Assembly: GCA_022511465.1 (NCBI GenBank)
Contig: JAFLRM010000001.1
Coordinates: forward strand, 1 to 64,000
Direction: 5' to 3'
Source of the DNA: Acetatifactor sp.
GTDB taxonomy: Bacteria; Bacillota; Clostridia; Lachnospirales; Lachnospiraceae
Length of the DNA: 64,000 bases
The position numbers and the translations under genes are program-made. Positions 1 through 10,753 of the stretch are shown here, in pieces. Under the pieces are notes generated by a model that worked only from the letters and a program-made list of their open reading frames with translations, did not search any database and had not been told where the DNA came from. Positions within the stretch are counted from its first letter, which is position 1. Each line of letters starts with the position of its first letter.

Positions 1-29
1 ACTATAACTTTTGGAGGTGAATTGCTCCT

Positions 30-2006
30 GTGGAGTTTAAATTACATTCAGAATATCAGCCCACCGGCGACCAACCCCAGGCCATAGAAGCCCTTGTCAA
101 AGGCTTCAAAGAAGGCAACCAATTCCAGACTTTACTGGGGGTCACGGGTTCCGGGAAGACCTTTACCATGGCGAACGTGATCGCCGCGTTAAATAAGCCC
201 ACTTTGGTCATTGCCCACAATAAGACCCTCGCCGGTCAGTTATATGGTGAGTTCAAGGAGTTCTTCCCTGAGAATGCGGTGGAGTATTTTGTGTCCTATT
301 ACGACTATTACCAGCCGGAGGCCTATGTGCCTTCCTCCGACACCTATATCGCCAAGGACTCTGCCATCAACGACGAGATTGATAAACTACGCCTTTCTGC
401 AACCGCCTCCCTGACGGAGCGAAGGGACGTGATTGTGGTGGCCAGCGTGTCCTGTATCTATGGCCTGGGCAGTCCCGACGAGTACAAGGACATGGTAGTG
501 TCCCTTCGCCCCGGCATGGTGCGGGACAGGGATCAGGTCATCCGCGATCTGATCGATCTGCAGTATGACCGCAACGAGATGGACATCAAGCGCGCCACCT
601 TCCGGGTGCACGGTGATGTATTGGAAGTTTATCCGGCGCAGGGCGGCGATTATCTGATCCGTGTGGAATTTTTTGGGGATGAGATAGATCGTATTTGTGA
701 AGTAGAACCGCTCTCCGGGCAGGTACATGCCACGCTGAACCACGTCGCTATCTTTCCCGCCTCCCACTATGTAGTGTCTCAGGAGAAGATCCGATTGGCT
801 TGCGACAACATTGAGAAGGAGATGGAGGAGCGAGTGCGCTATTTTAAAGGCGAGGACAAACTGATCGAGGCCCAGCGCATTGCAGAGCGCACGAATTTTG
901 ACATAGAGATGCTGCGTGAGACCGGCTTTTGTACCGGCATTGAGAATTACTCGCGTCATTTGAATTTCATGCAGCCTGGGGAACCGCCGCTTACACTCCT
1001 CGATTTCTTTCAGGATGATTTTTTGATCATCGTGGACGAGTCCCATATGACGATCCCCCAGGTGCGGGGGATGTACGCGGGAGATCGTTCCCGCAAGAAT
1101 ACACTGGTGGAGTATGGTTTTCGACTGCCCTCGGCGCTGGACAACAGACCGCTCAATTTTCAGGAGTTCGAGTCTCACATTGATCAGATGATGTTTGTGT
1201 CCGCGACTCCTTCCGACTATGAGACGGAGCATGAACTGATGCGCACGGAGCAGATCATCCGCCCCACCGGTCTGTTGGATCCGCAGGTGGAGGTGCGCCC
1301 TGTGGAGGGACAGATTGACGATCTGATCGGTGAAGTCAACAAGGAAGTAGAACATCACAACAAGGTGCTGATCACCACGCTGACCAAGCGCATGGCCGAG
1401 GATCTGACAGACTACATGAAGGATGTGGGTATTCGGGTGAAGTATCTGCACTCCGACATCGACACGCTGGAGCGCGCGGAGATCATAAGGGATCTGCGTC
1501 TGGATGTGTTTGACGTGCTGGTGGGAATCAACCTGCTGCGGGAGGGTCTGGACATTCCCGAGATATCACTGGTGGTGATCCTGGATGCGGACAAGGAAGG
1601 CTTTCTTAGAAGTGAGACCTCCCTGATCCAGACTATCGGTCGTGCGGCCCGAAATGCGGACGGCCACGTGATCATGTACGCGGATGTGATCACAGATTCA
1701 ATGCGGGCTGCGCTGGACGAGACGGAAAGGCGCCGCAATATCCAGATGAAATATAATGAGGAAAACGGGATCACGCCCCAGACGATCCGCAAGGCGGTGA
1801 GAGATCTGATCAGCATTTCCAAGGTGGTAGCCAAGGAGGAGGTTCGGTTTGAGAAAGATCCTGAGTCCATGAGCCGCAGCGAACTGGAGAAGCTGATCGC
1901 GACAGTCCAGAAGCAGATGCAGAAGGCGGCAGCAGACTTAAACTTCGAAGCGGCGGCAGAGCTGCGTGACAAGATGATCGAATTGAAGCAGAAGCTCAAT
2001 GACTAG
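30..2006 (+). CDS. uvrB: UvrABC excision nuclease subunit B
   Basis: UvrB is the damage-verification subunit of nucleotide excision repair; it is loaded by UvrA, opens the DNA with a beta-hairpin and recruits UvrC. The 658-residue protein has the usual length. Seen: Walker A GVTGSGKT at about 37-44, the tyrosine-rich hairpin region [10 protein letters not shown] near 90-100, the DESH box [11 protein letters not shown] near 336, helicase motif GRAARN, and a C-terminal UVR coiled segment (residues about 620-655) that binds UvrC. The start is GTG at 30: an in-frame stop lies at 18-20 and a GGAGGTG SD precedes it. uvrA lies about 1.2 kb downstream, separated by an unrelated lipoprotein gene. Identification is certain from these motifs. 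Confidence 0.98.
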   Translation: MEFKLHSEYQPTGDQPQAIEALVKGFKEGNQFQTLLGVTGSGKTFTMANVIAALNKPTLVIAHNKTLAGQLYGEFKEFFPENAVEYFVSYYDYYQPEAYVPSSDTYIAKDSAINDEIDKLRLSATASLTERRDVIVVASVSCIYGLGSPDEYKDMVVSLRPGMVRDRDQVIRDLIDLQYDRNEMDIKRATFRVHGDVLEVYPAQGGDYLIRVEFFGDEIDRICEVEPLSGQVHATLNHVAIFPASHYVVSQEKIRLACDNIEKEMEERVRYFKGEDKLIEAQRIAERTNFDIEMLRETGFCTGIENYSRHLNFMQPGEPPLTLLDFFQDDFLIIVDESHMTIPQVRGMYAGDRSRKNTLVEYGFRLPSALDNRPLNFQEFESHIDQMMFVSATPSDYETEHELMRTEQIIRPTGLLDPQVEVRPVEGQIDDLIGEVNKEVEHHNKVLITTLTKRMAEDLTDYMKDVGIRVKYLHSDIDTLERAEIIRDLRLDVFDVLVGINLLREGLDIPEISLVVILDADKEGFLRSETSLIQTIGRAARNADGHVIMYADVITDSMRAALDETERRRNIQMKYNEENGITPQTIRKAVRDLISISKVVAKEEVRFEKDPESMSRSELEKLIATVQKQMQKAAADLNFEAAAELRDKMIELKQKLND

Positions 2007-2032
2007 GCTTTCAATAATGAGGAAAGAATTCA

Positions 2033-3091
2033 GTGAAGCGGTTATTGGATATTATAAGGGTTGAAATAAGGATAGTCTGTGTGCGTAATTATATAAAATT
2101 GTCAGCGATCACACTATTTGTTATCTCGCTGGTCGGATGTGGGAATTTTGAGCCTGATCTCGGCCAAATTAAAAAAGTAGAAACCCACAAAAAATCACCT
2201 AAAGATGTATTGATCGAGAATGATCATGTAGATTTAACTAGAGAATGTATGGAGCTCGGTATATCAACAGAAGAAATCAATATACATATTTCCGGGCTGG
2301 AAAGGGAATATACGTTTCTGTGGCTGTCGGATATGCATATCATTACGGAAAATGATGAGATTGCTGTGGAAGATTTGGAAACAGTAGAGGGTAGAAGAGA
2401 AAGTTTTAAAAATGCAGCAGGTATGTATTCGGACGAATTTTGGTCGCGACTGTCAAAGATTCTGGATGATTGGGGCGCTGATGCACTCTTTTTTGGCGGT
2501 GACATGATAGATTATGCGGCAAATGCTAATATAGCTTGCTTGAAAGAAGGGATTGACAATTTGGACACACCATATTTGTATGTTCGGGCTGATCATGATT
2601 ACTTTCCATATTATTGTGCGGTAAAGGATGAAGAGGCCATTGCGAGATTACATGCGAAAATTGATGGATATGAGGAAATTTCTCTGATAGAATTTGAGGA
2701 TCTATGTCTTGTCGGAATAAATGATAGTACAAGGCAAATCTCTGCAACTGCACTGCAGAAAATGAAAGACATTTGCGCTAAGGGAAAGCCCGTCATTCTG
2801 ATCACACATGTTCCGTTGAACTCATTGTATGATACAAGTCTGGAAGAAGGATCCAAAACGGTGTGGGGAGATAAGGCTTTAGTATGGGGTGAAAATTGTG
2901 CTTATACACCGGATGAAATAACACAGGAATTCATGGATCTGGTGTGTGCTGAGGACAGTCCGGTAAAAGAGGTTTTGGCCGGACATCTGCATTTCTCTTG
3001 GGATGGACATTTGACAGAGAATATTGGAGAACATGTGTTTATGCCGGGATATCATGGAAATATTGGGATTGTAAAGGTGGGTGCTCATTGA
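2033..3091 (+). CDS. calcineurin-like metallophosphoesterase lipoprotein
   Basis: Predicted exported lipoprotein: a hydrophobic N-terminal segment (about 21-34) ends in a lipobox LVGC with Cys36. The rest carries the ordered metal-binding motifs of calcineurin-like phosphoesterases: SDMHI (D100, H102), GGDMID (D157, D160), RADHD (H188), an ITHVP histidine near 259, and AGHLHF near 317. The usual GN-H-D/E block reads AD-H-D here, so the motif-III glycine and asparagine are substituted. GTG start with a GAGGA SD just after the uvrB stop. Substrate cannot be read from sequence; a phosphodiester or phosphomonoester outside the membrane is an inference. It sits between uvrB and uvrA and looks AT-richer than both, consistent with insertion into a repair gene pair. 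Confidence 0.85.
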   Translation: MKRLLDIIRVEIRIVCVRNYIKLSAITLFVISLVGCGNFEPDLGQIKKVETHKKSPKDVLIENDHVDLTRECMELGISTEEINIHISGLEREYTFLWLSDMHIITENDEIAVEDLETVEGRRESFKNAAGMYSDEFWSRLSKILDDWGADALFFGGDMIDYAANANIACLKEGIDNLDTPYLYVRADHDYFPYYCAVKDEEAIARLHAKIDGYEEISLIEFEDLCLVGINDSTRQISATALQKMKDICAKGKPVILITHVPLNSLYDTSLEEGSKTVWGDKALVWGENCAYTPDEITQEFMDLVCAEDSPVKEVLAGHLHFSWDGHLTENIGEHVFMPGYHGNIGIVKVGAH

Positions 3092-3213
3092 TGAATATAT
3101 TTAGAGTTAGGCTATTGGAATGAGTACCTTTCAATCGATGCTGTCAATAGAGGATATGTTAAAGGAACGATAAACAAATCAAGATAAAAATAAAACCGCA
3201 GAAGAGGTACACC

Positions 3214-6066
3214 ATGGAAGAAGTCAAGAAAATGCGCCCTCGGGAATATATCCGAATCCGAGGCGCCAAAGAGCATAATTTAAAGAACATCAATGTGGAT
3301 ATTCCCAGAAACGAGTTGATAGTTCTGACAGGGATGTCAGGTTCTGGCAAGTCGTCCCTTGCATTTGACACGATCTACGCAGAGGGACAACGCCGCTATA
3401 TGGAGTCTCTGTCCTCCTACGCGCGACAATTTCTAGGGCAGATGGAGAAGCCCAATGTGGAGAGCATTGAGGGGCTGTCCCCTGCGATCTCCATCGACCA
3501 GAAATCTACCAACCGCAACCCCAGATCCACGGTGGGAACAGTGACGGAGATTTACGACTATTTCCGTCTGCTCTACGCCAGGATCGGCATCCCCCATTGT
3601 CCGAAATGCGGCAGGGAGATCGCCCGCCAGAGTGTGGATCAGATGGTGGATCAGGTGATGGCTCTTCCCGAGGGGACGAGGATTCAGCTGATGGCTCCCG
3701 TGGTGCGGGGACGGAAGGGCGAGCACGCGAAGGTTTTGGAGCGCGCCAAGCGGGGCGGCTATGTCCGTGTGCGCATTGACGGCAGCCTGTATGAACTGAC
3801 CGAGGAGATCAAACTGGATAAAAATATCAAGCATAATATCGATATTGTGGTGGACAGGTTGGTGGTGAAGCCGGGTATCGAGAGACGTCTGGCAGACTCT
3901 GTGGAGAATGTCCTGGATCTGGCGGAGGGACTTTTGACGGTGGATGTCATCGATGGGCAGCCCATGAATTTCAGTCAGAGCTTTGCCTGCCCCGACTGTG
4001 GGATCAGCGTCAGCGAGGTGGAGCCCAGAAGCTTTTCCTTCAACAATCCTTTCGGAGCCTGTCCGGAGTGTTTTGGTTTGGGTTACAAGATGGAGTTTGA
4101 TGAGGATCTGATGATCCCGGACAAGTCTCTGAGTATCAACGAGGGCGCTATCACAGCGCTGGGCTGGCAGTCCTGTGCGGATCCCTCCAGCTTCACCAAC
4201 GCTGTTTTGCAGGCGCTTTGTAAGGAGTATCACTTTGATCTGGACACCCCCTTCGAGGAGTATCCGGAGAAGGTTCACGACGTCCTGATCCACGGCACAA
4301 ACGGCAAAGAGGTGGAGGTCCACTACACAGGACAGAGGGGCAGAGGTGTGTATCCTGTGGCCTTCGAGGGGCTGATCCGCAATATGGAGCGTAAATACAG
4401 AGAGACCGCCTCCGAAGTCACCAAGCAAGAGTATGAGACCTATATGCGCATTACCCCCTGCAAGGAATGCAAGGGGATGCGCCTGAAGAAGGAATCCTTG
4501 GCGGTGACTGTCTGTGACAAAAATATTTATGAGGTGACCAGTCTGTCTATCCGCAAGTTGCAGAAGTTTTTGCAGGGGATGACCCTGACGGAGCATCAGC
4601 GGTTCATCGGGCAGCAGGTGCTGAAAGAGATCAATGCCAGAGTGGGCTTTCTGGTGGATGTGGGACTGGAGTATTTGTCGCTGTCCAGGGCCACGGCGAC
4701 CTTGTCGGGCGGTGAGGCCCAGCGCATCCGCCTGGCCACTCAGATTGGCTCCGGGCTGGTGGGTGTCTGCTATATTCTGGATGAGCCCAGCATTGGCCTG
4801 CACCAGCGGGACAACGACAAGCTGTTAGCGACCTTGAAGCACTTGCGGGATCTGGGCAATACGTTGGTGGTGGTGGAGCACGACGAGGATACCATGCTGG
4901 CGGCGGACTATGTGGTGGACATCGGGCCAGGTGCCGGCTCCCACGGCGGCGAGGTGGTGGCCTGTGGCACTGCGGAGGAGATCATGGCGGTGAAGGAATC
5001 TATCACCGGGCAGTATCTGAGCGGTGCAAAGAGTATCCCGATCCCTGACATTCGCAGAAAGCCTACAGGATGGCTGGAGGTTCAGGGAGCGCAGGAGAAT
5101 AATCTGAAAAATATTGACGTTAAAATCCCTTTGGGAGTGATGACTTGTGTCACCGGCGTGTCCGGTTCCGGCAAGAGCTCTCTAGTCAATGAGATCATGT
5201 ATAAGCAGCTTGCCAGGAAATTGAACCGTGCGAGGTGCATACCTGGCAAGCACAAGGGGATCAAAGGTGTGGAGCAGTTGGACAAGGTGATCAACATTGA
5301 CCAGTCCCCCATCGGACGTACGCCCCGCTCCAACCCCGCTACCTACACGGGCGTGTTTGACATGATACGAGACCTCTTTGCCGCCACGGCGGACGCCAAA
5401 GCTAAGGGCTACAGCAAGGGGCGCTTCAGCTTCAATGTGAAAGGAGGACGCTGTGAGGCCTGCTGCGGTGACGGTATCATCAAGATTGAGATGCACTTTT
5501 TACCGGATGTGTATGTGCCCTGCGAGGTCTGCGGTGGCAAGCGCTATAACCGGGAGACGCTGGATGTAAAGTACAAGGGAAAGAACATTTTCGATGTGCT
5601 GGATATGACGGTGGAGGAGGCCAAGACCTTCTTCGAAAATGTGCCCACCATCCGCCGTAAGATTGAGACGCTTTACGATGTGGGATTGTCCTATGTGAAG
5701 CTGGGGCAGCCCTCTACCACCCTGTCGGGCGGTGAGGCCCAACGCATTAAACTGGCTACGGAGCTCTCAAGACGCAGCACCGGCAAAACAATCTATATTC
5801 TGGACGAGCCCACCACGGGGCTGCATTTCGCGGATGTGCACAAGCTGGTGGAGATCCTCCATCGCCTGGCGGACGGCGGCAATACGGTGGTGGTGATCGA
5901 GCACAATCTGGACGTGATCAAGACGGCGGACTACATTGTTGACATGGGTCCCGAGGGAGGCGACAGAGGCGGCACCGTGATCGCCGAGGGCACTCCGGAG
6001 GAAGTGGCTAAGAGCAAAAAGTCTTATACGGGTCTGTATGTGAAGAAGATGCTAAAGAGGAGATAA
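3214..6066 (+). CDS. uvrA: UvrABC excision nuclease subunit A
   Basis: UvrA is the dimeric damage-recognition ATPase of nucleotide excision repair that delivers UvrB to lesions. The 950-residue protein has the full family architecture: first Walker [10 protein letters not shown] at about 40-48, zinc knuckle CPKCGR near 129, insertion-domain CPDCG/CPECFG cysteines near 259-285, first ABC signature [12 protein letters not shown] near 497 with Walker [11 protein letters not shown], second Walker [10 protein letters not shown] near 648, the C-terminal zinc module [14 protein letters not shown] near 747-770, and the second [12 protein letters not shown] with [10 protein letters not shown]. The ATG at 3214 is chosen; an internal Met7 is a possible alternative. 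The next gene follows after 8 bp, so read-through is likely. Confidence 0.98.
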   Translation: MEEVKKMRPREYIRIRGAKEHNLKNINVDIPRNELIVLTGMSGSGKSSLAFDTIYAEGQRRYMESLSSYARQFLGQMEKPNVESIEGLSPAISIDQKSTNRNPRSTVGTVTEIYDYFRLLYARIGIPHCPKCGREIARQSVDQMVDQVMALPEGTRIQLMAPVVRGRKGEHAKVLERAKRGGYVRVRIDGSLYELTEEIKLDKNIKHNIDIVVDRLVVKPGIERRLADSVENVLDLAEGLLTVDVIDGQPMNFSQSFACPDCGISVSEVEPRSFSFNNPFGACPECFGLGYKMEFDEDLMIPDKSLSINEGAITALGWQSCADPSSFTNAVLQALCKEYHFDLDTPFEEYPEKVHDVLIHGTNGKEVEVHYTGQRGRGVYPVAFEGLIRNMERKYRETASEVTKQEYETYMRITPCKECKGMRLKKESLAVTVCDKNIYEVTSLSIRKLQKFLQGMTLTEHQRFIGQQVLKEINARVGFLVDVGLEYLSLSRATATLSGGEAQRIRLATQIGSGLVGVCYILDEPSIGLHQRDNDKLLATLKHLRDLGNTLVVVEHDEDTMLAADYVVDIGPGAGSHGGEVVACGTAEEIMAVKESITGQYLSGAKSIPIPDIRRKPTGWLEVQGAQENNLKNIDVKIPLGVMTCVTGVSGSGKSSLVNEIMYKQLARKLNRARCIPGKHKGIKGVEQLDKVINIDQSPIGRTPRSNPATYTGVFDMIRDLFAATADAKAKGYSKGRFSFNVKGGRCEACCGDGIIKIEMHFLPDVYVPCEVCGGKRYNRETLDVKYKGKNIFDVLDMTVEEAKTFFENVPTIRRKIETLYDVGLSYVKLGQPSTTLSGGEAQRIKLATELSRRSTGKTIYILDEPTTGLHFADVHKLVEILHRLADGGNTVVVIEHNLDVIKTADYIVDMGPEGGDRGGTVIAEGTPEEVAKSKKSYTGLYVKKMLKRR

Positions 6067-6074
6067 GTGAAAAG

Positions 6075-7592
6075 ATGGAATGTGCAGCGAATAAAGTAAT
6101 AGACAAAGTTTTTGGGATTGTTGCCTTAGTGAACCTTTTTCTGGTGTTGTGTTATGCACCTTTTGCAGAATATTCATGGAAAAGAAGTGCCGATCTGCCC
6201 AATATTGTATTGTTGCCAGGAGCTGCCATACTGCTTGCACTTTTATACTATCTGATCTATAGATTTCAGAATCTCTTGGCGAATGTCTTTGGAAGGGGGT
6301 ATGCCATTTCCGGTGTGCTTTTTTGGGCAGAGATATACTGGACATGTAATGCCTATTTTAAAACAGGATGGGATGCGGGGAATTGTTTGCTGCCTTCTGC
6401 TATAGAGTTGTCATACGGACTTCCGGTTTCCGATGCAGGATACTTTTCTATGTGTCCCAACAATATAACGCTATTGTGGATCCAATCTAAGGTGTTGAAA
6501 TTTGCATGGCGTTTCAGTATTCTTGACGGAAAAACGGGGATGATGTCCCTGGTGGCGTTGAATTGTCTGATATCGGTAATCTCTGCATTGTTGATATACA
6601 AAATAGTAAATAAGCTCACGAGTCAGCATACTGCTTTGTTTGCATGGGTATTGTATGCAATTTATATGGGGCTTTCTCCCTGGCTTTTGATCTCCTATTC
6701 TGATAGTATTGCGCTTCTATTTCCGATCCTAGTGATGTGGCTGTATATGCAGGATGGCTGGAAAGCGTGGGTAAGATGGTTCCTGATCGGTCTCTTCGGT
6801 TTTGGTACATATTACATTAAGCCGCAGTGCTGTATCATCTTGATTGCCATAGTGTTGGTAGAGCTTTTGGAAAGATTTTACTTGAAAGAGAAAAGGTGGA
6901 AAGAACTGCTGGCGGGAGGTGCGGTACTTTTGCTGGCCATAGCAACGGCATACGGCCTTCAACAGTTGATAATAAGGGATACGGGATTGAAGCCGGAAAA
7001 GGGAGGGGGCTTTGGGGTTGCACATTTTTTGATGATGGGATTAAATGAAAACACGAATGGGTCATACTCGGAAGAAGATGCGATATTTTCTTATGATTTT
7101 TCGGATCCGGCAAAGCGGCGTACAGCAGAACTGAAGATGGCCGGAGAACGTGTCAAAAACTATGGCTTTGTTGGTATGCTGGAGCATTTATCCAAAAAGC
7201 AGTTGGTTAATTTCGGTGATGGGACTTTTGCATGGGGAGCGGGAGACAGTTTTTTCTGGGAGTATTATGAAAGGAAGAATAGTTATATATCCGGTATGAT
7301 CCGCTCCCTATACTACGGAGATGAAAAAAATGTGCATTATATGGAAACATATATGCAGTTTTTCTGGGTCTGGATACTCTGCTTTATGGGAACGATAATT
7401 TTAAAAAAGGGGAAGACGAAAGCTGAAAATATATGTATGCTCTCTGTTTTGGGACTGATCTTATTCCAACTGTTGTTTGAGTCGGGAGCAAGGTATATCT
7501 ACTGTTATGTGCCTCTTATGCTGGTACTTGCGGTGATGGGGCTTGATGATCTGATGGTGAAAATTTGGAATGGGGCCATAAAGAAAAAATGA
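6075..7592 (+). CDS. polytopic membrane protein, GT-C (GT39-like) glycosyltransferase candidate
   Basis: A 505-residue integral membrane protein with about ten or more hydrophobic helices spread along its length. The arrangement (long extracytoplasmic loop with TGWDAG after the second or third helix, then repeated short helices, and a soluble loop around 310-390) is that of GT-C glycosyltransferases using polyprenyl-phosphate sugars, such as the GT39/PMT group. I see no decisive catalytic motif, so the enzyme class is inferred from topology. The ATG lies 8 bp after the uvrA stop with an AGGAGATAAG SD overlapping that stop, so it is co-transcribed with uvrA. A strong terminator follows. Another polytopic transporter or polymerase cannot be excluded. 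Confidence 0.6.
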   Translation: MECAANKVIDKVFGIVALVNLFLVLCYAPFAEYSWKRSADLPNIVLLPGAAILLALLYYLIYRFQNLLANVFGRGYAISGVLFWAEIYWTCNAYFKTGWDAGNCLLPSAIELSYGLPVSDAGYFSMCPNNITLLWIQSKVLKFAWRFSILDGKTGMMSLVALNCLISVISALLIYKIVNKLTSQHTALFAWVLYAIYMGLSPWLLISYSDSIALLFPILVMWLYMQDGWKAWVRWFLIGLFGFGTYYIKPQCCIILIAIVLVELLERFYLKEKRWKELLAGGAVLLLAIATAYGLQQLIIRDTGLKPEKGGGFGVAHFLMMGLNENTNGSYSEEDAIFSYDFSDPAKRRTAELKMAGERVKNYGFVGMLEHLSKKQLVNFGDGTFAWGAGDSFFWEYYERKNSYISGMIRSLYYGDEKNVHYMETYMQFFWVWILCFMGTIILKKGKTKAENICMLSVLGLILFQLLFESGARYIYCYVPLMLVLAVMGLDDLMVKIWNGAIKKK

Positions 7593-7665
7593 TTTTCCCC
7601 TAAAGTTTTTTAAAATCCTGCCGATAAACTTTTTACAACCGGATTTTAAAGGTATACAAACGCAA

Positions 7666-7725
7666 GGATGCAGAGTAATAGACGGAAGGAACCGTTTTAT
7701 TCTCTGCATTCTTTTTTGTTTTTTT
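7666..7725 (+). terminator. Rho-independent terminator after the GT-C-like gene
   Basis: An imperfect stem of about 20 bp (GGATGCAGAG... pairing with ...CTCTGCATTC) with a short AAGGAA loop is followed by CTTTTTTGTTTTTTT. It ends the uvrA-containing transcript and separates it from the mbl operon. Confidence 0.9.
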
Positions 7726-7829
7726 AGAGTGTTGAGAAAAAGAAAAGTAGCTGCATAACATCATTTATTTTTTTTTAATTAAAAAATTTAATATCCCCTC
7801 TATGAAAATGGAAAAATTTCAGGTATAAT
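7726..7829 (+). promoter_or_regulatory. mbl upstream region with -10 element
   Basis: The 322-bp gap 7593-7914 holds the terminator above and then a very AT-rich stretch (TTTATTTTTTTTTAATTAAAA-like) ending in a consensus TATAAT at 7824-7829. No good -35 is found at 16-18 bp; the A/T-rich tract may act as an UP element. Predicted transcription start is about 80 nt before the mbl start codon. Confidence 0.55.
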
Positions 7830-7923
7830 ACATTATGTATGACTAAAAAGTTCCAGCAAGTCAAGAATAATGAAAAGCCAGGATGTTAGTAAATAGATAC
7901 CATCAGAAAGGGGTATGAAGCAT

Positions 7924-8913
7924 ATGCAGTGCACAGATATTGGAATCGATTTAGGGACAGCCAGTATACTTGTTTACATCAGAGGAAGGGGCGTTGTTTT
8001 AAAGGAGCCCTCAGTCGTTGCATTCGATAGAGATACACAGAAGATCAAGGCCATCGGTGAGGATGCGCGCCTGATGCTGGGAAGGACTCCCGGCAACATC
8101 ACAGCGGTGAGACCGTTGCGTCAGGGCGTGATCTCCGATTACCGCGTCACAGAGAAGATGATGAAGTACTTCATCCAGAAAGCTTTGGGCAAACGATCTT
8201 TCCGCAAGCCACGCATCGCGGTTTGCGTGCCCAGCGGCGTCACCGAGGTGGAGAAGAAAGCCGTGGAGGACGCTACTTATCAGGCAGGAGCCAGAGAGGT
8301 GTCCATCATTGAGGAGCCCATCGCGGCAGCTATCGGTGCGGGGATAGATATTTCCAAGCCTTGCGGCAACATGATCGTTGATATCGGCGGCGGCACCTCC
8401 GATATTGCCGTGATTTCCTTGGGAGGTACGGTGGTCAGCGCATCTATCAAGATTGCCGGTGATGATTTTGACGAGGCGATCGTCCGCTATATGCGTAAGA
8501 AACATAATCTTCTGATCGGTGAGAGAACCGCGGAAGATCTAAAGATCAAAATTGGCTCCGCTTACAAGAGGGCCGAGGTGGATTACATGGATGTCAGGGG
8601 ACGTAATCTGGTGACAGGTCTCCCCAAGACCGTAAAGGTGTCCTCCGAGGAGACAGAGGAGGCTCTGAGAGAGACCACGGCACAGATCGTGGAGACCATC
8701 CACAGCGTTTTGGAGAAGACTCCCCCTGAGTTGGCTGCGGACATTGCGGACAGGGGTATTGTCCTGACAGGAGGCGGAAGCTTGCTCCGCGGACTGGAGG
8801 ATCTGATCTCTGCTAAGACCGGGATCAATACCATGACAGCGGAGGATCCCATGACGGCGGTTGCTATCGGCACCGGAAAGTATGTGGAGTTTATTGCCGG
8901 CTATAGAGATTAA
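7924..8913 (+). CDS. mbl: MreB/Mbl actin-like cell-shape protein
   Basis: Bacterial actin that forms membrane-associated filaments guiding the elongation peptidoglycan machinery. Seen: phosphate-1 motif IGIDLGTASILVY at the N-terminus, KEPSVVA, the phosphate-2 block IVDIGGGTSDIAVISLGG near 155, and the adenosine motif VLTGGGSLLRGLE near 280; length matches the family. The ORF track starts at ATG 7915, but the GAAAGGGG SD at 7906-7913 touches that codon; the ATG at 7924 has better spacing, so I prefer it (329 residues). Two flagellar rod/hook genes follow, the mbl-flhO-flhP order known from Bacillus, which favours the Mbl paralogue name over MreB, though the sequence alone cannot separate them. 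Confidence 0.93.
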   Translation: MQCTDIGIDLGTASILVYIRGRGVVLKEPSVVAFDRDTQKIKAIGEDARLMLGRTPGNITAVRPLRQGVISDYRVTEKMMKYFIQKALGKRSFRKPRIAVCVPSGVTEVEKKAVEDATYQAGAREVSIIEEPIAAAIGAGIDISKPCGNMIVDIGGGTSDIAVISLGGTVVSASIKIAGDDFDEAIVRYMRKKHNLLIGERTAEDLKIKIGSAYKRAEVDYMDVRGRNLVTGLPKTVKVSSEETEEALRETTAQIVETIHSVLEKTPPELAADIADRGIVLTGGGSLLRGLEDLISAKTGINTMTAEDPMTAVAIGTGKYVEFIAGYRD

Positions 8914-8951
8914 GGGAACCAGTCACAGACAGGTTACAGAAGGAGTAAGTT

Positions 8952-9728
8952 ATGGTTAAGGGATTGTACACAGCGTACACGGGTATGACGAACGAGCAGC
9001 ACAGAATGGATGTTATGACCAACAATCTGGCCAATGTGACCACGGTTGGTTTCAAGAAAGAGGGGACGACCAGTCAGTCGTTCCAAGATATTCTGGCATA
9101 CAGGATCAAGGATAATTCCGTTAATTCCCATCTCGCATATCGTCTTGGCAACAACAATCCCGGTGTGAAGATCGGTGAGGATTACGTGGATTACAAGGAA
9201 GGTTCTTTCCGCATCACGGATAATACCTACGATCTGGCCCTTTCAGGTGACGGTTTCTTTGCCATTGAATTTACCAACAAGGCGGGGGAGACCAGCACCA
9301 AGTACACCCGCGCCGGTCAGTTTACCCTGAACAGGGAGGGATATCTGGTGACCGAGGAGGGCGACTATGTACTGGATGTCCGGAACAACCGGATCCAGAT
9401 AGACACTCTTCTGGATTCTATCATCGACGAGAACGGCAACATTTCCCAGAATGGCCGGGTGGTAGCCCAGATTGGTGTGTTTGACTTTGACGATTACAAT
9501 TATCTGGATAGATACGGAGAGACTTACTTCGAGCCTATTGCGGGGGCGGAAGCTTATCTCACCAACAATGCACAGATTCACTCCGGCTATCTGGAGATGT
9601 CCAATGTATCCAGCGTGCAGGAGATGGTGAATTTGATCGCCATCACCAGACAGTACGAGAGCAATCAGAAGGTGATCCAGACCCTCGACGGCACCTTGGA
9701 GCAGGCGGTACAGCTTGGCAAATTATAA
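8952..9728 (+). CDS. flhO: flagellar basal-body rod/hook protein (FlhO/FlgF type)
   Basis: A structural protein of the flagellar axial family (rod/hook). The N-terminal signature LYTAYTGMTNEQHRMDVMTN with NNLANVTTVGFKK and the C-terminal coiled segment VQEMVNLIAITRQYESNQKV are the two regions that pack into the rod-hook core; the middle (about 80-200) is the variable surface domain. The 258-residue length fits FlgF/FlhO. AGAAGGAG SD 5 to 8 bp before ATG 8952. It lies 38 bp after mbl and 65 bp before a paralogue, so the three are probably one operon. Which of the pair is proximal or distal rod is inferred from order only. Confidence 0.9.
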   Translation: MVKGLYTAYTGMTNEQHRMDVMTNNLANVTTVGFKKEGTTSQSFQDILAYRIKDNSVNSHLAYRLGNNNPGVKIGEDYVDYKEGSFRITDNTYDLALSGDGFFAIEFTNKAGETSTKYTRAGQFTLNREGYLVTEEGDYVLDVRNNRIQIDTLLDSIIDENGNISQNGRVVAQIGVFDFDDYNYLDRYGETYFEPIAGAEAYLTNNAQIHSGYLEMSNVSSVQEMVNLIAITRQYESNQKVIQTLDGTLEQAVQLGKL

Positions 9729-9793
9729 AGATTACTTGGGATAAAAACAAGGCAGTAAGTTGAGGAGCATTCCTCAGGAAAGAAGGTTACACT

Positions 9794-10609
9794 ATGGTAC
9801 GAAGCTTATGGACGGCGGCGACCGGAATGATCGCACAACAGACCAATCTGGATACGATCGCCAACAACCTTGCAAACGTAAATACCACCGGCTACAAGAC
9901 GCAGGTCAATGAGTTTAAGAGCCTGCTCTATCAGTCGATCCAGACCAAGACCACCTCCGCCAACGGTGAGGACAGACCCAGTGGTGCACAGGTAGGTCTC
10001 GGTGTAAGGAACGCTTCCATTGCTTCAATATTCAGACAAGGTCCTCTGTATGATTCTGACAGCGATACATCGTTTGCCATCGATGGTAAAGGTTTTTTTG
10101 CGGTGAGAGCGGCTGACGGAAATACATACTACACCAGAAATGGTGATTTTAATTTTACCCTTGCCACCAACGGCAACATGTTGGCTAACTCGGAGGGATA
10201 TCCCGTGTTGGACATCAACGGCCAACCCATTATCCTGCCGGAAGAGTACACCGTCAGCAAGATTGTTGTGACGTCAGACGGAAATCTCTGCTATCCGGAT
10301 GAGGTTGGCAACCCGCAGCCTCTTGGCATCACTATTGGCGTGTACCAGTTCAACAACCCCAACGGTCTGGAGAAACTGGGAGGCAGCATCTTCCAGCAGA
10401 CAGCGGCCAGCGGCCAGCCTTTGAACGAGGCTACCAACAACAACCTGCAGCGAAGCAGCATCATTCAGGGCTATCTGGAGGGCTCCAACGTACAGGTTGC
10501 CGATGAGATGGTAAACATGATCGTAACCCAGCGTGCCTATGAACTCAACTCTAAGGCGATCATAGCATCCGACGAGATGCTCCAGCAGGCCAATAACTTG
10601 AGAAGGTAG
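9794..10609 (+). CDS. flgG: flagellar distal rod protein FlgG/FlhP type
   Basis: Second flagellar axial protein of the pair, 271 residues. It has the FlgG-like start MVRSLWTAATGMIAQQTNLD followed by IANNLANVNTTGYKTQ, and the conserved C-terminal helix VADEMVNMIVTQRAYELNSK ending in LQQANNL. These fit FlgG better than its neighbour does. In Bacillus the syntenic gene is called flhP, so the symbol is by family, not by orthology. An AGAAGG SD precedes ATG 9794. The rod-binding domain gene follows after a 144-bp gap containing a short palindrome. Confidence 0.92.
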   Translation: MVRSLWTAATGMIAQQTNLDTIANNLANVNTTGYKTQVNEFKSLLYQSIQTKTTSANGEDRPSGAQVGLGVRNASIASIFRQGPLYDSDSDTSFAIDGKGFFAVRAADGNTYYTRNGDFNFTLATNGNMLANSEGYPVLDINGQPIILPEEYTVSKIVVTSDGNLCYPDEVGNPQPLGITIGVYQFNNPNGLEKLGGSIFQQTAASGQPLNEATNNNLQRSSIIQGYLEGSNVQVADEMVNMIVTQRAYELNSKAIIASDEMLQQANNLRR

Positions 10610-10620
10610 TGAGTCAAGGT

Positions 10621-10633
10621 CATGCCTGGCATG
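10621..10633. other. 13-bp palindrome between flgG and the rod-binding gene
   Basis: CATGCCTGGCATG is a perfect inverted repeat around a central T, 12 bp after the flgG stop. A related GCATGGCA follows 8 bp later, so a hairpin in the mRNA is possible. No T-tract follows, so it is not a standard terminator. Confidence 0.4.
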
Positions 10634-10753
10634 CTTGTTTTGCATGGCAAGACATGAATTTGACGAACGGAAGACATGAGCGAAGGCAAAACCGAAGCGA
10701 ATGGCGCTGCCGCAGGCAGAGCTTCTCAATAAGAAAGGTAGTGAGGTACTAAT

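Noticed and set aside
387-1451. 354-aa minus-strand ORF opposite uvrB
   Set aside because: Shadow of the uvrB frame: His/Leu/Gln-rich composition, no SD, and uvrB is certain.
3433-4803. 456-aa minus-strand ORF opposite uvrA
   Set aside because: Long open antisense frame caused by GC-rich codon use in uvrA; no family features.
10676-10732. 18-codon ORF MSEGKTEANG before the rod-binding gene
   Set aside because: Weak SD and no sign of conservation; could be a leader peptide but nothing supports it.
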